Shown here: in pieces, positions 1 to 9,630 of the stretch
Layout of the letters: every line of letters starts with the position of its first letter
Position numbering within the stretch: position 1 is the stretch's first letter
Origin: Luteibacter jiangsuensis
Lineage (GTDB): Bacteria; Pseudomonadota; Gammaproteobacteria; Xanthomonadales; Rhodanobacteraceae
DNA length: 64,000 bases
Direction of reading: 5' to 3'
NCBI RefSeq assembly: GCF_030812295.1
Contig: NZ_JAUSSK010000002.1
Coordinates: 186,001 to 250,000, forward strand
Made by a program: the position numbers and the translations under genes
Notes under the pieces: model-generated
What the model saw: only the letters and a program-made list of their open reading frames with translations
Told to the model about the DNA's origin: nothing
The model's database searches: none

Positions 1-210
1 GATGGCCTGGTGATCTCCTACGCCAAGCATCCGCCCGCGAATGCCTTCCGTTATGCGCGCCTGATCCAGCCTTCGCGCACGGGATGGCTGATGATCTGGG
101 ACGCGCCGACGCTCAACGCCTTGCAGAACGGGCGGCTTCCGGCCGAGCCGCGGCAACCGACCCTGCTCTATCCGCAGGATTACTGGCGCACGCGGACGGC
201 ACTCCGGTGA
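1..210 (+). CDS. C-terminal end of an unrecognised protein (cut by window start)
   Basis: An open frame runs in from the left edge without a start codon and ends at TGA 208-210; about 69 residues are visible. It is rich in Pro, Arg and Trp with no motif I can name, no membrane segment and no repeat. It is judged real because its stop overlaps the GTG start of the next gene in a GTGA arrangement (207-210), the usual sign of translational coupling, and codon use is like the neighbours. An internal Met at position 10 could start a 66-residue protein, but the frame is open upstream of it, so a partial gene is more likely. Function unknown. Confidence 0.5.
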   Translation, partial: DGLVISYAKHPPANAFRYARLIQPSRTGWLMIWDAPTLNALQNGRLPAEPRQPTLLYPQDYWRTRTALR

Positions 211-530
211 CCGATCCCCTCGTCGAACGGCTGCGCGCCCAGATCGGCGGCGTCCGCGACGGGGCCTTGTTGCGTTTTTCGATCGGTAACGCACTGCTGG
301 GCGACGGCCGGTACGTCGACGCCGCGCAGTCGTTCCGCGAGGCGCTGGCATTCGATCCAGCCTATTCCGCGGCCTGGAAGCTACTGGGCAAGGCCTTGTT
401 GGCGGTGGACGACGAAGAAGGCGCCGCCGCCGCGTGGAGCACCGGCATCGACACCGCCACCCGGCGCGGGGACATCCAGGCGGCGAAGGAAATGACCGTC
501 TTCCTCAACCGGCTTTCGCGGCCGCGTTGA
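207..530 (+). CDS. TPR-repeat protein
   Basis: A 107-residue soluble protein starting at GTG 207, which overlaps the upstream stop codon. Residues about 30-90 form tetratricopeptide-type helices (a Gly-Asp-Gly-Arg-Tyr helix A, Ala-X-X-X-Phe-X-X-Ala-Leu helix B, then a Pro-X-Tyr-Ser-Ala-Ala-Trp-Lys-Leu-Leu-Gly repeat), so a protein-protein interaction role is expected; the partner is not shown by the sequence. An in-frame ATG exists upstream at 84, but using it would put 41 residues on top of the neighbouring gene, so the coupled GTG is preferred. The 3' end overlaps the convergent acyltransferase gene by 26 bp. Confidence 0.7.
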   Translation: MTDPLVERLRAQIGGVRDGALLRFSIGNALLGDGRYVDAAQSFREALAFDPAYSAAWKLLGKALLAVDDEEGAAAAWSTGIDTATRRGDIQAAKEMTVFLNRLSRPR

Positions 531-1410
531 GCTTGTAGGGGTCGGGGCGGTCGTGCGCGGTATAGCGCTTGTAGTGCCACTGGTACTGCGGGAAGGCACG
601 CTCCACGCAACGTTCCACGCCCCGGTTCAGCGCCGTGCAGGCGATCTTCAGGTCCGTGCTGTCGATGCCTTCCGGTGCGGGCAACACGTGGATGCGGAAA
701 CCCTCGCCATCGGGCAGGCGCTCGGCGAAGCTGAATAGCACCGTCGCTCCCGTGCGTGCCGCGAGCCGCGGCAGCAACACCATGGTGAGCGCATCGACGC
801 CGAAGAACGGCGCGAACTCGCCCTCCCCTTCGCGCGGCTTCTGGTCCGGCAGGATGCCGACGGTGCCACCGGCGCCCAGGCGCTTGAACAAGGTACGCAC
901 CCCGGCGCCTTCCGCCCTCACCTGCTCGGGCGCGAGCTTGCCGCGCACCTTGCGCAGCAGCGCCTCGATCGCCTTGATGCGTGGCGGGCGATAGAGGATG
1001 GCCATCGGCGTCTTGCTGCATAGCCAGTAGTTCAGCAGCTCCCAGCACCCGAGGTGTGGAGCGGCCACGATGACACCCTTGCCCGACGCGAGCGCCTCGG
1101 CGAACAACTCGCCACCGACCACTTCGCGAACCATGCCCAGCGATTTCTCGGCGCCGCCGCCCCAGATCGCCGCCACCTCGGTCACCGACTTGCCCGATTC
1201 CTCCATGGTCCGGCGCAGCAGGTCGGCACGTTCCGCCTCGGACAACTCCGGGCGGGTCAGGCGCAGGTTCACCGCGCTGTAGCGGGCGCTGCGCGAATGG
1301 GCGCGTAGCGAGCGCCGGCCGATCCAGGCACCCATGGCATGGACCGTACGCAGCGGGAACAGGCTCACCAGCCTGAGCAGGAGATAAAGGAGATAGATGT
1401 CCGGGCGCAT
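505..1410 (-). CDS. LpxL/HtrB-family lysophospholipid (lipid A-type) acyltransferase
   Basis: A 301-residue inner-membrane acyltransferase of the LpxL/LpxM superfamily, which adds a secondary acyl chain to lipid A or a related lipid. An N-terminal hydrophobic anchor (residues 4-30) is followed by the family's His-X4-Glu catalytic motif in APHLGCWE near residue 120, and by a later LPDQKP-type segment typical of the family. The start is the ATG at 1410; longer in-frame starts up to 1554 would read into the divergent dtd promoter and encode low-complexity sequence. The gene faces the TPR gene and is divergent from dtd. The exact acyl position cannot be told from sequence; a general lysophospholipid acyltransferase is the alternative. 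Confidence 0.85.
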   Translation of the reverse strand: MRPDIYLLYLLLRLVSLFPLRTVHAMGAWIGRRSLRAHSRSARYSAVNLRLTRPELSEAERADLLRRTMEESGKSVTEVAAIWGGGAEKSLGMVREVVGGELFAEALASGKGVIVAAPHLGCWELLNYWLCSKTPMAILYRPPRIKAIEALLRKVRGKLAPEQVRAEGAGVRTLFKRLGAGGTVGILPDQKPREGEGEFAPFFGVDALTMVLLPRLAARTGATVLFSFAERLPDGEGFRIHVLPAPEGIDSTDLKIACTALNRGVERCVERAFPQYQWHYKRYTAHDRPDPYKLNAAAKAG

Positions 1411-1486
1411 TCCGCGAAGTGTAACCCGCCTGCAAACGGCCTCGTTCGCCATTAAGCTTGGCGCCCATCCGCCGCTAAGCCTATCC

Positions 1487-1927
1487 ATGATTGCAGTGAT
1501 CCAGCGGGTCGAGTCCGCACGCGTCGAGGTCGACGGGGAAACGGTGGGCGCCATCGGTGCCGGCCTGCTCGCGCTCGTGGCCGTGGAACCGGGCGATGGC
1601 GAAGCCCAGTGCGTGCGGATGCTGGAGCGCCTGCGCGGCTACCGGGTGTTCTCCGACGCCCAGGGCAAGATGAACCTGTGCCTCGCCGAAACGGGGGGCG
1701 GCCTGCTTCTGGTCAGCCAGTTCACCCTTGCCGCCGACACCCGCAAGGGCATGCGCCCCAGCTTCACCACGGCGGCACCTCCCGAAGAAGGCCGGCGCTG
1801 GTTCGACCGCCTGGTCGCCCTGGCAAGCATCGCCCAGCCGGGGGTGGAAACCGGTCGCTTCGGTGCCCATATGAAGGTTCATCTGATCAACGATGGCCCG
1901 GTCACCTTCCGTCTGGAGGTGCGCTGA
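1487..1927 (+). CDS. dtd: D-aminoacyl-tRNA deacylase
   Basis: A 146-residue cytosolic enzyme that hydrolyses D-aminoacyl-tRNAs (and mischarged Gly-tRNA), a proofreading step in translation. Both family signatures are present: SQFT at 77-80 and the Gly-cisPro motif in NDGPVT at 135-140, and the length is exactly that of the family. The ATG at 1487 gives the canonical MIAVIQRV N-terminus. The gene is divergent from the acyltransferase, with a 76-bp shared promoter region, and lies 182 bp upstream of rpoD, which has its own promoter. Confidence 0.96.
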   Translation: MIAVIQRVESARVEVDGETVGAIGAGLLALVAVEPGDGEAQCVRMLERLRGYRVFSDAQGKMNLCLAETGGGLLLVSQFTLAADTRKGMRPSFTTAAPPEEGRRWFDRLVALASIAQPGVETGRFGAHMKVHLINDGPVTFRLEVR

Positions 1928-2050
1928 GGCGTCCTATCCGAGGGGCCGAGCCCCCCCATCCTTCCTCACCGCCACGTGAACGCTCCGGCCCTCGAAGGCC
2001 TTCTGGCGCGATTTTTGCGTGGTGTCGGTGAGGCCGATCCACTTGAAAAC

Positions 2051-2079
2051 TGGTCAAAAAATCATCAGATGACTATACT
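2051..2079 (+). promoter_or_regulatory. Sigma70-type promoter candidate for rpoD
   Basis: TGGTCA at 2051-2056 (4 of 6 to the -35 consensus), a 17-bp spacer and TATACT at 2074-2079 (5 of 6 to TATAAT) lie 31 bp before the rpoD start. The surrounding 2040-2090 stretch is markedly more AT-rich than its neighbours. No experimental support; a match by eye. Confidence 0.5.
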
Positions 2080-2109
2080 GATCGGTTCCTGTAACCCGCG
2101 GCGGTCGGC

Positions 2110-3972
<1,863 letters not shown>

Positions 3973-4000
3973 TCGGGTGACGTGACCAGGTAGGACGAAG

Positions 4001-4027
4001 TGCCCGCGCAAGCGGGCATTTTCTTTT
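4001..4027 (+). terminator. Rho-independent terminator of rpoD
   Basis: A perfect 7-bp stem (TGCCCGC / GCGGGCA) with a GCAA loop at 4001-4018 is followed by a T-rich tract (TTTTCTTTT) to 4027, 29 bp after the rpoD stop codon. Confidence 0.88.
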
Positions 4028-4052
4028 GGCTCCCAACTAATCGTTGGCCTCC

Positions 4053-4119
4053 GGACCCTTGTTCAATTGTTTTATATGTTTTATAAAAATGAACATATGA
4101 AATTATTGAACAGGGGTCC
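4053..4119 (+). promoter_or_regulatory. Large inverted-repeat operator with embedded promoter for the AbiE-like operon
   Basis: Two 20-bp arms, 4053-4072 and 4100-4119, are inverted copies matching at 17 of 20 positions (core GGACCC-TGTTCAAT). The AT-rich centre holds a promoter candidate: TTGTTC (4059-4064), a 17-bp spacer and TATAAA (4082-4087), 36 bp before the ATG of the antitoxin-like gene. Known AbiEi antitoxins bind inverted repeats in their own promoter and repress it; here the -35 box lies inside the left arm, so binding would block RNA polymerase. Autoregulation of this operon is an inference from that family knowledge. Confidence 0.65.
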
Positions 4120-4122
4120 GGC

Positions 4123-5157
4123 ATGAGCGACCTTACGCTAATTCGGGATGCTGCCCAGGCCGTCGAAGCAACCACGGGCCTGCCTATCCACATTCTTCCA
4201 GCGCCAGACGGATCGGGCGGCTATCGCCCGGACGGGATCGTAACCGTCGGATTTCCCGATGGCATTCTTTCATTCGTTGCCGAATGCAAGGCCCGCATCA
4301 TTGGTAATGCGCAATTAGTACTTATAAAACAGCATCTTGCGACGTACGACGATCGATCGCGCCCACTTCTCGTGACCCATCACCTCACGAGCGGGCAAAT
4401 CGACCACTGCCGGGAAATCGACCTGGACTTCATGGACACCGCCGGCAACTGCTTGCTCAGAGAAGGCCCACGGTGGGTGCTGGTGCGGGGGAACCGCCCT
4501 ACCCGGACCAACGCCCCCTCTCCTTATAGGGGCGGAACCAGTTACGCATCCCTGCGCGTGGTCTACGCCTTGCTCTGCCATCGCCCGTTGCTCTCTGCGC
4601 CTTATCGTGAACTGGCCATGGCGGCGGGAGTGTCCCTGGGAGCCATACCGCCGATATTCGCCGACCTCGAGCAACGCGGCCTCGTGTCGGCGCGGGACGG
4701 CGATAAACGCAGGCACTTCCTGGCACTCGATCGTCTCCAGAGCGAATGGGTGACTAACTTCCCCCACAAACTCCGCCCACGACTGGGCCAGCGTCGCTTC
4801 AGCGCGCTGGCACCGGACTGGTGGAAGGACGCGGATCTAGGATCCGGCGCGCTTTGGGGCGGCGAAGTCGCCGCCCATAGGTTGAACGGCTTTCTACGGC
4901 CCATCACACAGACGATCTACCTGTCGGAAGGCGTCGCTGGCGATGCGATCAACCCACTTCTCCGTAAATACCGCTTACGGGCAGATCCCACAGGCGCGAT
5001 AGAGTTTGTCGAGCGTTTCTGGCATTTCGACGATACATACGCGCATACACAAGGCATCGTGAATCCGCTCCTCATCTACGCAGACCTCCTCACCATGAAG
5101 GACTCACGCGCAGCAGAGGCGGCGTCGCTGATATGGAAAGACTATGTCGGTGCTTAA
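4123..5157 (+). CDS. AbiEi-family-like antitoxin with nuclease-like N-terminal domain and winged helix
   Basis: A 344-residue protein resembling the type IV toxin-antitoxin AbiEi family in context and in its winged helix-turn-helix at about residues 138-195. Unlike classical AbiEi (winged helix first), residues 1-110 come first and contain D37 ... E54-C-K56, a spacing like the PD-(D/E)XK nuclease core (D, then E-x-K); whether this is catalytic is unproven. It starts 4 bp after the large inverted repeat and its 3' end overlaps the next gene by 14 bp, as in abiE operons. Expected role: repress the operon and neutralise the nucleotidyltransferase. Base composition is lower-GC than rpoD next door, suggesting acquisition. 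Alternative: a stand-alone DNA-binding protein. Confidence 0.65.
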   Translation: MSDLTLIRDAAQAVEATTGLPIHILPAPDGSGGYRPDGIVTVGFPDGILSFVAECKARIIGNAQLVLIKQHLATYDDRSRPLLVTHHLTSGQIDHCREIDLDFMDTAGNCLLREGPRWVLVRGNRPTRTNAPSPYRGGTSYASLRVVYALLCHRPLLSAPYRELAMAAGVSLGAIPPIFADLEQRGLVSARDGDKRRHFLALDRLQSEWVTNFPHKLRPRLGQRRFSALAPDWWKDADLGSGALWGGEVAAHRLNGFLRPITQTIYLSEGVAGDAINPLLRKYRLRADPTGAIEFVERFWHFDDTYAHTQGIVNPLLIYADLLTMKDSRAAEAASLIWKDYVGA

Positions 5158-5993
5158 ACTAAGGGCCAGTGCCCCACTGGACCCCGACAGCCGAGCGATC
5201 ATTCGCACAATGACTCAGGCTGCCGCCGACGTCGGCGTGAGAGTGATGGTGGTTGGCGCCAGCGCGAGGGACATCGTGCTCGGCCATGTGTATGACATTC
5301 CGCTACGACGAGCCACCGCAGACGTGGACTTCGCCGTCGCCATCCACGGTTGGAATGCGTTCGATTCTATCGTCCAACGCCTGCTCGAAGACCCACGGTT
5401 TATCATGCCGCGCGACGTCGCCCATCGCCTCTATTACAAGGCCGACACGACCACACACTCCATTCCCGTGGACATCGTGCCGTTCGGCCCGGGCGTGGGC
5501 GGACCGAAGTTCAGATGGCCGAACGATCCAGAGGTCGAAATGAACGTCGAGGGGTATCCGGACGCAGCCAGGGCGGCGTCCCAAGTTGATGTAGGCGGTA
5601 CCGTTATCGACGTACTGGACACGCCCGGACTGGCTTTACTCAAACTGTTCGCCTGGAACGACCGCCACGCTGCAACACGCAAGGACGCCAGCGACCTCTA
5701 CACCTTTACTTAGCCATTACGCAGAACTGGGGAACATCGAGCGATTGTACGACGACCCAGCGCTGCTGGACGACGTGGGGCATGATTACCGGCGGGGTTC
5801 GGCCAGGTTGCTCGGGCGCGATGTGAAACAGCTTTGCAGCGCCGGAACGCTGCTCGCCGTACAAAACATACTAACACCCGCGAACGTCGGACTGCTCGCG
5901 CTCGATGCCTACGCCGAACGCCCGGATCTGGATAGCCCGCTGGATCTGTTCCGCGAGTTGTTTGATGACCTCGCGGGTGAGTTGCGCGGGTGA
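5144..5993 (+). pseudogene. AbiEii-like nucleotidyltransferase toxin, frameshifted
   Basis: The reading frame from ATG 5144 gives 189 residues and stops at 5713. Beyond about 5700 the protein continues in another frame to the stop at 5993 (Ser-His-Tyr-Ala-Glu-Leu-Gly ... Arg-Leu-Tyr-Asp-Asp-Pro). Removing one T from the TTT at 5701-5710 restores a single ORF of about 282 residues. The nucleotidyltransferase signature is intact: G-A-S-A-R-D near residue 38 and the paired Asp of TADVDF (D60, D62). Type IV toxins of this family are NTases that act on tRNA or other targets in the cell. The start overlaps the antitoxin-like gene by 14 bp. The lesion is either real inactivation or a single-base sequencing error. 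Confidence 0.75.
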
Positions 5994-6061
5994 GTCGACG
6001 TGGCTGGGATGGCAACCTCTCCACCTGCCGGGCGCCATCCGCTACACTCCTTGCGCTGCAA

Positions 6062-6137
6062 GGGCCTATAGCTCAATGGTTAGAGCAGAGGACTCATAAT
6101 CCTTTGGTTCCAGGTTCGAGTCCTGGTGGGCCCACCA
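6062..6137 (+). tRNA. tRNA with CAU anticodon (tRNA-Ile2 or tRNA-Met)
   Basis: A 76-nt cloverleaf with encoded CCA. The acceptor arm is GGGCCTA paired with TGGGCCC, the D stem GCTC/GAGC, the anticodon loop CTCATAA (anticodon CAT), the T arm CCAGG-TTCGAGT-CCTGG. The AATGGTTAGAGC D-loop and A73 look more like the lysidine-modified isoleucine tRNA (reads AUA) than elongator Met, but that call needs comparison with the other CAU tRNAs of the genome. It lies 68 bp after the AbiE-like operon; tRNA genes are common integration points, though I see no repeat of its 3' end nearby. Confidence 0.92.
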
Positions 6138-6265
6138 AAGACGCCGCCCTTCTAGATCGCTCATCGCTAGCGATTCGGTCGAGGCCATGAAGGAATCATC
6201 TTTGCGGTGATGGCACGGGGCGATCCGTGTTCAAACTTGCCTATTCGGGGCAAACCTGCGCGCCG

Positions 6266-7780
6266 TCAGGCGCGCATCGACCCTGTATCCAGCCACCGCT
6301 GGTGCCACGACAGCGCCTCCGGCAGCAGGTGCGGCGTGTGCTTGCCGAAGCTCGCCCGCGAAGCTCGCTCGAAATAATCCGCGAGCTGCGCCCGATACGA
6401 TGGATCCACGCAGTGATCCAGGATCTGCCGGGCACGATGCCGCGGCGGCAGGCCGCGCAGGTCGGCCAGGCCGTGCTCGGTCACGATGATCGACACATCG
6501 TGCTCCGTGTGGTCGACATGGCTCACCATCGGTACCAGCGCCGAGATGCTGCCGTTCTTCGCCGTGCTCGGGCTCAGGAAGATCGACAGGAAACTGTTGC
6601 GAGCGAAGTCGCCGGAGCCGCCGATGCCATTCATGATCTTGCTGCCCATCACATGCGTGGAGTTCACGTTGCCGTACAGATCGGCCTCGATCATCCCGTT
6701 CATCGCGATGCAGCCAAGCCGGCGCACCAGTTCCGGATGATTCGATATCTCCTGCGTGCGCATGATGATCCGCTCGCGATAGAAATCGATATTCCGCTTG
6801 AACTCTTCATTCGCGGCCGGGCTCAACGCGAAGCCCGTGCACGAGGCCACGCGCAACACGCCGTCGCGCAGCATGTCGAGCATGCCGTCCTGGATGACTT
6901 CGGTGAAAGCGGCCATGTCACGGAAGCCGCTCTCGGAGAGTCCCGCCAGCACGGCATTAGGAATATTGCCCACCCCCGACTGCAACGGCAGCAGGTTCGC
7001 CGGCAAGCGACCCTTCTTCACCTCATGCTGCAGGAACTCGATCAGGTACGCGGCGATGCGCTTGCTCGTCTCATCCGCCGGCGCGAAGGGACTGTTGCGG
7101 TCGGGGCCGTGCGTACGCACGACGGCCACAACCTTGTCGTGATCCACGCGCAATGACGTCTCGCCGATGCGGTCATCCACCTGTAGCAGCGGGATCGGCT
7201 TGCGGTGCGGGGGCAAGGCGGTGCCGTAGTACACGTCATGCATGCCATCGATGCCTTCCGGCTGCCAGTCGTTGACCTCGATGATCACCTTCTTCGCGAG
7301 GTCCAGCCACGTCTTGTTGTTGCCGATGGACGTGGACGGAATCAGCGATCCATCCTCACGAATGCCAGCCACCTCGACCACGGCGGTATCGATATCGCCG
7401 TAGAAGCCGAACCACACGTGCTGTGCCACGTGACTCAGGTGGATGTCGATGTAATCGAGCGTGCCCGCGTTGATTCGCTGGCGGGCATCCGGATCGGTCT
7501 GGAACGGCATGCGCAGTGCGATGCCGTCGGCCTTGGCCAGGGCGCCGTCGAGCTCTGGCGCGGTGGAGGCGCCGGTCATGAGGCGGATGCGGAAGTCCTG
7601 GCCGGCCACGTGCGCATCCTCGATGCGGCGGGCCAGCGCCAGCGGCACGGACTTCGGGTAACCGGAACCCGTGAATCCGCTCATGGCCACGGTCTCGCCG
7701 GGCTGGATGAAGGCGGCGGCAGCCTCCGCGCTGACCACGCGGTCGCGCAGGAGGGATGAGCGGATGCGATCGGAAGACAT
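6266..7780 (-). CDS. Acetyl-CoA hydrolase/transferase family, likely succinyl-CoA:acetate CoA-transferase
   Basis: A 504-residue cytosolic class I CoA-transferase. The N-terminal half has the glycine-rich GFTGSGYPKSVP segment, and the C-terminal half the family's LQSGVGNIPNAVL, MNGIGGSGDFARN and TEHGLADLRG blocks. Such enzymes move CoA from succinyl-CoA to acetate (or hydrolyse acetyl-CoA), linking acetate handling to the TCA cycle. The start at 7780 (MSSDRIRSSLL) is chosen because it gives the family's usual N-terminus; an ORF extends upstream to 7903 but encodes Arg/Pro-rich sequence. It stands alone, convergent with the upstream tRNA unit. Substrate choice cannot be fixed from sequence alone. 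Confidence 0.88.
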   Translation of the reverse strand: MSSDRIRSSLLRDRVVSAEAAAAFIQPGETVAMSGFTGSGYPKSVPLALARRIEDAHVAGQDFRIRLMTGASTAPELDGALAKADGIALRMPFQTDPDARQRINAGTLDYIDIHLSHVAQHVWFGFYGDIDTAVVEVAGIREDGSLIPSTSIGNNKTWLDLAKKVIIEVNDWQPEGIDGMHDVYYGTALPPHRKPIPLLQVDDRIGETSLRVDHDKVVAVVRTHGPDRNSPFAPADETSKRIAAYLIEFLQHEVKKGRLPANLLPLQSGVGNIPNAVLAGLSESGFRDMAAFTEVIQDGMLDMLRDGVLRVASCTGFALSPAANEEFKRNIDFYRERIIMRTQEISNHPELVRRLGCIAMNGMIEADLYGNVNSTHVMGSKIMNGIGGSGDFARNSFLSIFLSPSTAKNGSISALVPMVSHVDHTEHDVSIIVTEHGLADLRGLPPRHRARQILDHCVDPSYRAQLADYFERASRASFGKHTPHLLPEALSWHQRWLDTGSMRA

Positions 7781-8291
7781 GGGTAGAGCCGGTGCTGCGG
7801 AGGATCGGCCATTTTCCCACCGGCTCCGCGTCAGGACCCATCCGACAATGGTGGTATGGCAACGTGGCGCAGGGCGTGACCGGGGCTGAACGAACCGAGA
7901 CACCTTGCCGGAATCGCGGCGGGCCTCTTGCTAGCCTAGGGCGGGCCGCGACCTGGCGGCCATGGAAGGAGTCGCGATGCCCCGGCAACGCTTGCGCCAC
8001 CCCGGTTTGCTCGGTCACCCCGCGCGGTTGGCCCTCGCCATCTTTTCCCCGGTCGGTGAAGACCGTCCGGCCGCGACGCCGATCTGCACACCCGACTTCG
8101 GTCACTTCACGAAGGAACTGGAGCGCATGGGCTTCAAACGCCGGAGCGCACACGGTGAGCACGGCCGCTGGACCTACGATGCCTTCGACCGTCCTGGCCA
8201 GCATGTAGAGGTCTACCTCCCTGGTCGCCGAGGGCGCGGATACCGCGGCGGCCTGCGTGCACATGGTCCTTGTGCGCTAGAGAGGTCGACC
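7781..8291. other. 511-bp region without a convincing gene; possible coding remnant
   Basis: Upstream of the CoA-transferase gene this stretch should hold its promoter on the minus strand. On the plus strand a frame continuous with the next gene encodes, at about 8090-8230, a plausible soluble peptide (FTKELERMGFKRRSAHG ... DRPGQHVEVYLPG). Nothing matches a start or ribosome site for it, and it may be a remnant of another gene. I see no RNA gene, terminator or repeat here. Confidence 0.3.
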
Positions 8292-9051
8292 ATGCCACTG
8301 AATGCGAAAGCCGAGGCGGTCCTCCAGGCATTCGGGAAAGAACCTGGTGTCACCCCCAACCAGCTGAAGAACCTGACCGATACGATCAATGCCTCGCCGG
8401 CGCTGGTTGATGAGGTCAACCGTACCGTCGATGCGGGCCACCTGCAGCGCATCGTCGCTTTGAACAACCCGCACGCCGGTGGCGAGTACAACGCCAGTGC
8501 GCACGACATGCGCCTGCCGCTCACCAGTCTTTCGACACCGGCGGGCGGCAAGTACGACGCGTCAGAGGCAACGTTTGTACTTGGTCACGAATTGCAACAC
8601 GGGTTCAACGCGGCCGGCATCGCGAAGGTCAATACGCAGTTCACCCATGACTTGCAGGCCGTGGCGCAATCAAAGACGACGCCCCACGACTACACGAAGC
8701 CCGTGGGCGATGTGATCGCCGCGAGCCGCCGTGACGAGGCCGGTGCGGAGATCTCCGGATGGAACGCAACGGTCAGCGCCGCGCGTACGCGAACTACTAC
8801 GGGCCTGGGCGGCGGGCGTGGCCGTGCAATACGAGCGCCATTACGGGAACGGGCAGGCACCCATGGCGCTCGATCTCAAGTCGCTGCACCTTGATCCGAA
8901 CATCATGGCGCGGAACGGCATCTCTCTCGGTGCGAACCACAACGCCATGCCTTATCTGGACACCAGCACGCAGACGCAGGGCGCCGCGCACCCCCAGGCG
9001 CCGGCCATGTCGCAACCTCTAGTTATGGGTGGTGTCGAAAGCGCGGGCTGA
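8292..9051 (+). pseudogene. Broken gene for an HExxH-containing, effector-like protein
   Basis: From ATG 8292 about 160 residues read cleanly and include FVLGHELQHGF near residue 100, an HExxH zinc-metallopeptidase signature. After Asn-Ala-Thr-Val-Ser (about 8775) the frame becomes low-complexity. A Tyr-Ala-Asn-Tyr-Tyr-Gly segment follows in a second frame (about 8788-8805), and AWAAGVAVQYERHYG through to the stop at 9051 lies in a third. The simplest reading is an internal deletion of a few dozen codons ending near 8785, plus loss of one G in the GGG at about 8803. From memory the layout (LPLTSLST block, HExxH, late AVQYERHYG, MARNGI..LG tail) resembles secreted or effector-type proteins of Xanthomonadales; this is inference. 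No signal peptide is seen. Confidence 0.55.
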
Positions 9052-9184
9052 CGTCACTGTCTCATGTCCATCTTCGGATTATTGGACACGATTGCTGGAC
9101 CCGGAATGGCGAGGAAGGCTCGACAGGAGCCGATGTTCACGTTCTGTCTTGACATTCGATCTCAAACAGAACATCGTTAGTTAC

Positions 9185-9628
9185 ATGAAACGCGACAGCC
9201 GCCTGTCTTCCGTCCTGCATGCACTGCTGCACATGGCCGAGCAGGATGGACCGGTCACCTCCGAGACCTTGGCCCAATGCCTGGGCACCAACCCCGTCGT
9301 CGTCCGGCGCACCATGGGGTATCTGCGCGAAGCGGGCATCGTCACGTCCGATCGCGGCCATGCGGGCGGATGGCGCATCCATGCCGACTTGGGCTCGGTC
9401 ACCCTGCGCCAGTTGCACGAGGCGTTGGGTGAGCCGGTCGTGTTTGCCGTCGGCAACCGCAACGAGATACCGGAGTGCCTGGTCGAGCAATCGGTGAATG
9501 CCGCGCTCCAAGGCACGTTTGCCGAGGCAGAGGCGCTGCTCCTGAAACGGTTCTCGGAAATTACCCTCGCCGATCTGGCCGCGGACTTTTCGCGACGGCA
9601 TGCGGCAGCACGACGCAAAAGGAGTTGA
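9185..9628 (+). CDS. Rrf2-family transcriptional regulator
   Basis: A 147-residue DNA-binding protein: winged helix-turn-helix at residues 8-60 (LAQCLGTNPVVVRRTMGYL recognition region) followed by the family's Gly-X-X-Gly-Gly-Trp wing. The Cys triad used by iron-sulfur Rrf2 members (NsrR, IscR) is absent apart from one Cys near 100, so it belongs to the non-cluster, YwnA-like branch that usually senses electrophiles or redox state. It lies 2 bp before an FAD oxidoreductase and 0.9 kb before a methyltransferase in the same direction, so local control of that unit is likely. Confidence 0.85.
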   Translation: MKRDSRLSSVLHALLHMAEQDGPVTSETLAQCLGTNPVVVRRTMGYLREAGIVTSDRGHAGGWRIHADLGSVTLRQLHEALGEPVVFAVGNRNEIPECLVEQSVNAALQGTFAEAEALLLKRFSEITLADLAADFSRRHAAARRKRS

Positions 9629-9630
9629 AC

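Noticed and set aside
6062-6137. Integration site (attachment duplication) at the tRNA gene
   Set aside because: I looked for a second copy of the tRNA 3' end nearby and for an integrase and saw neither; not supported.
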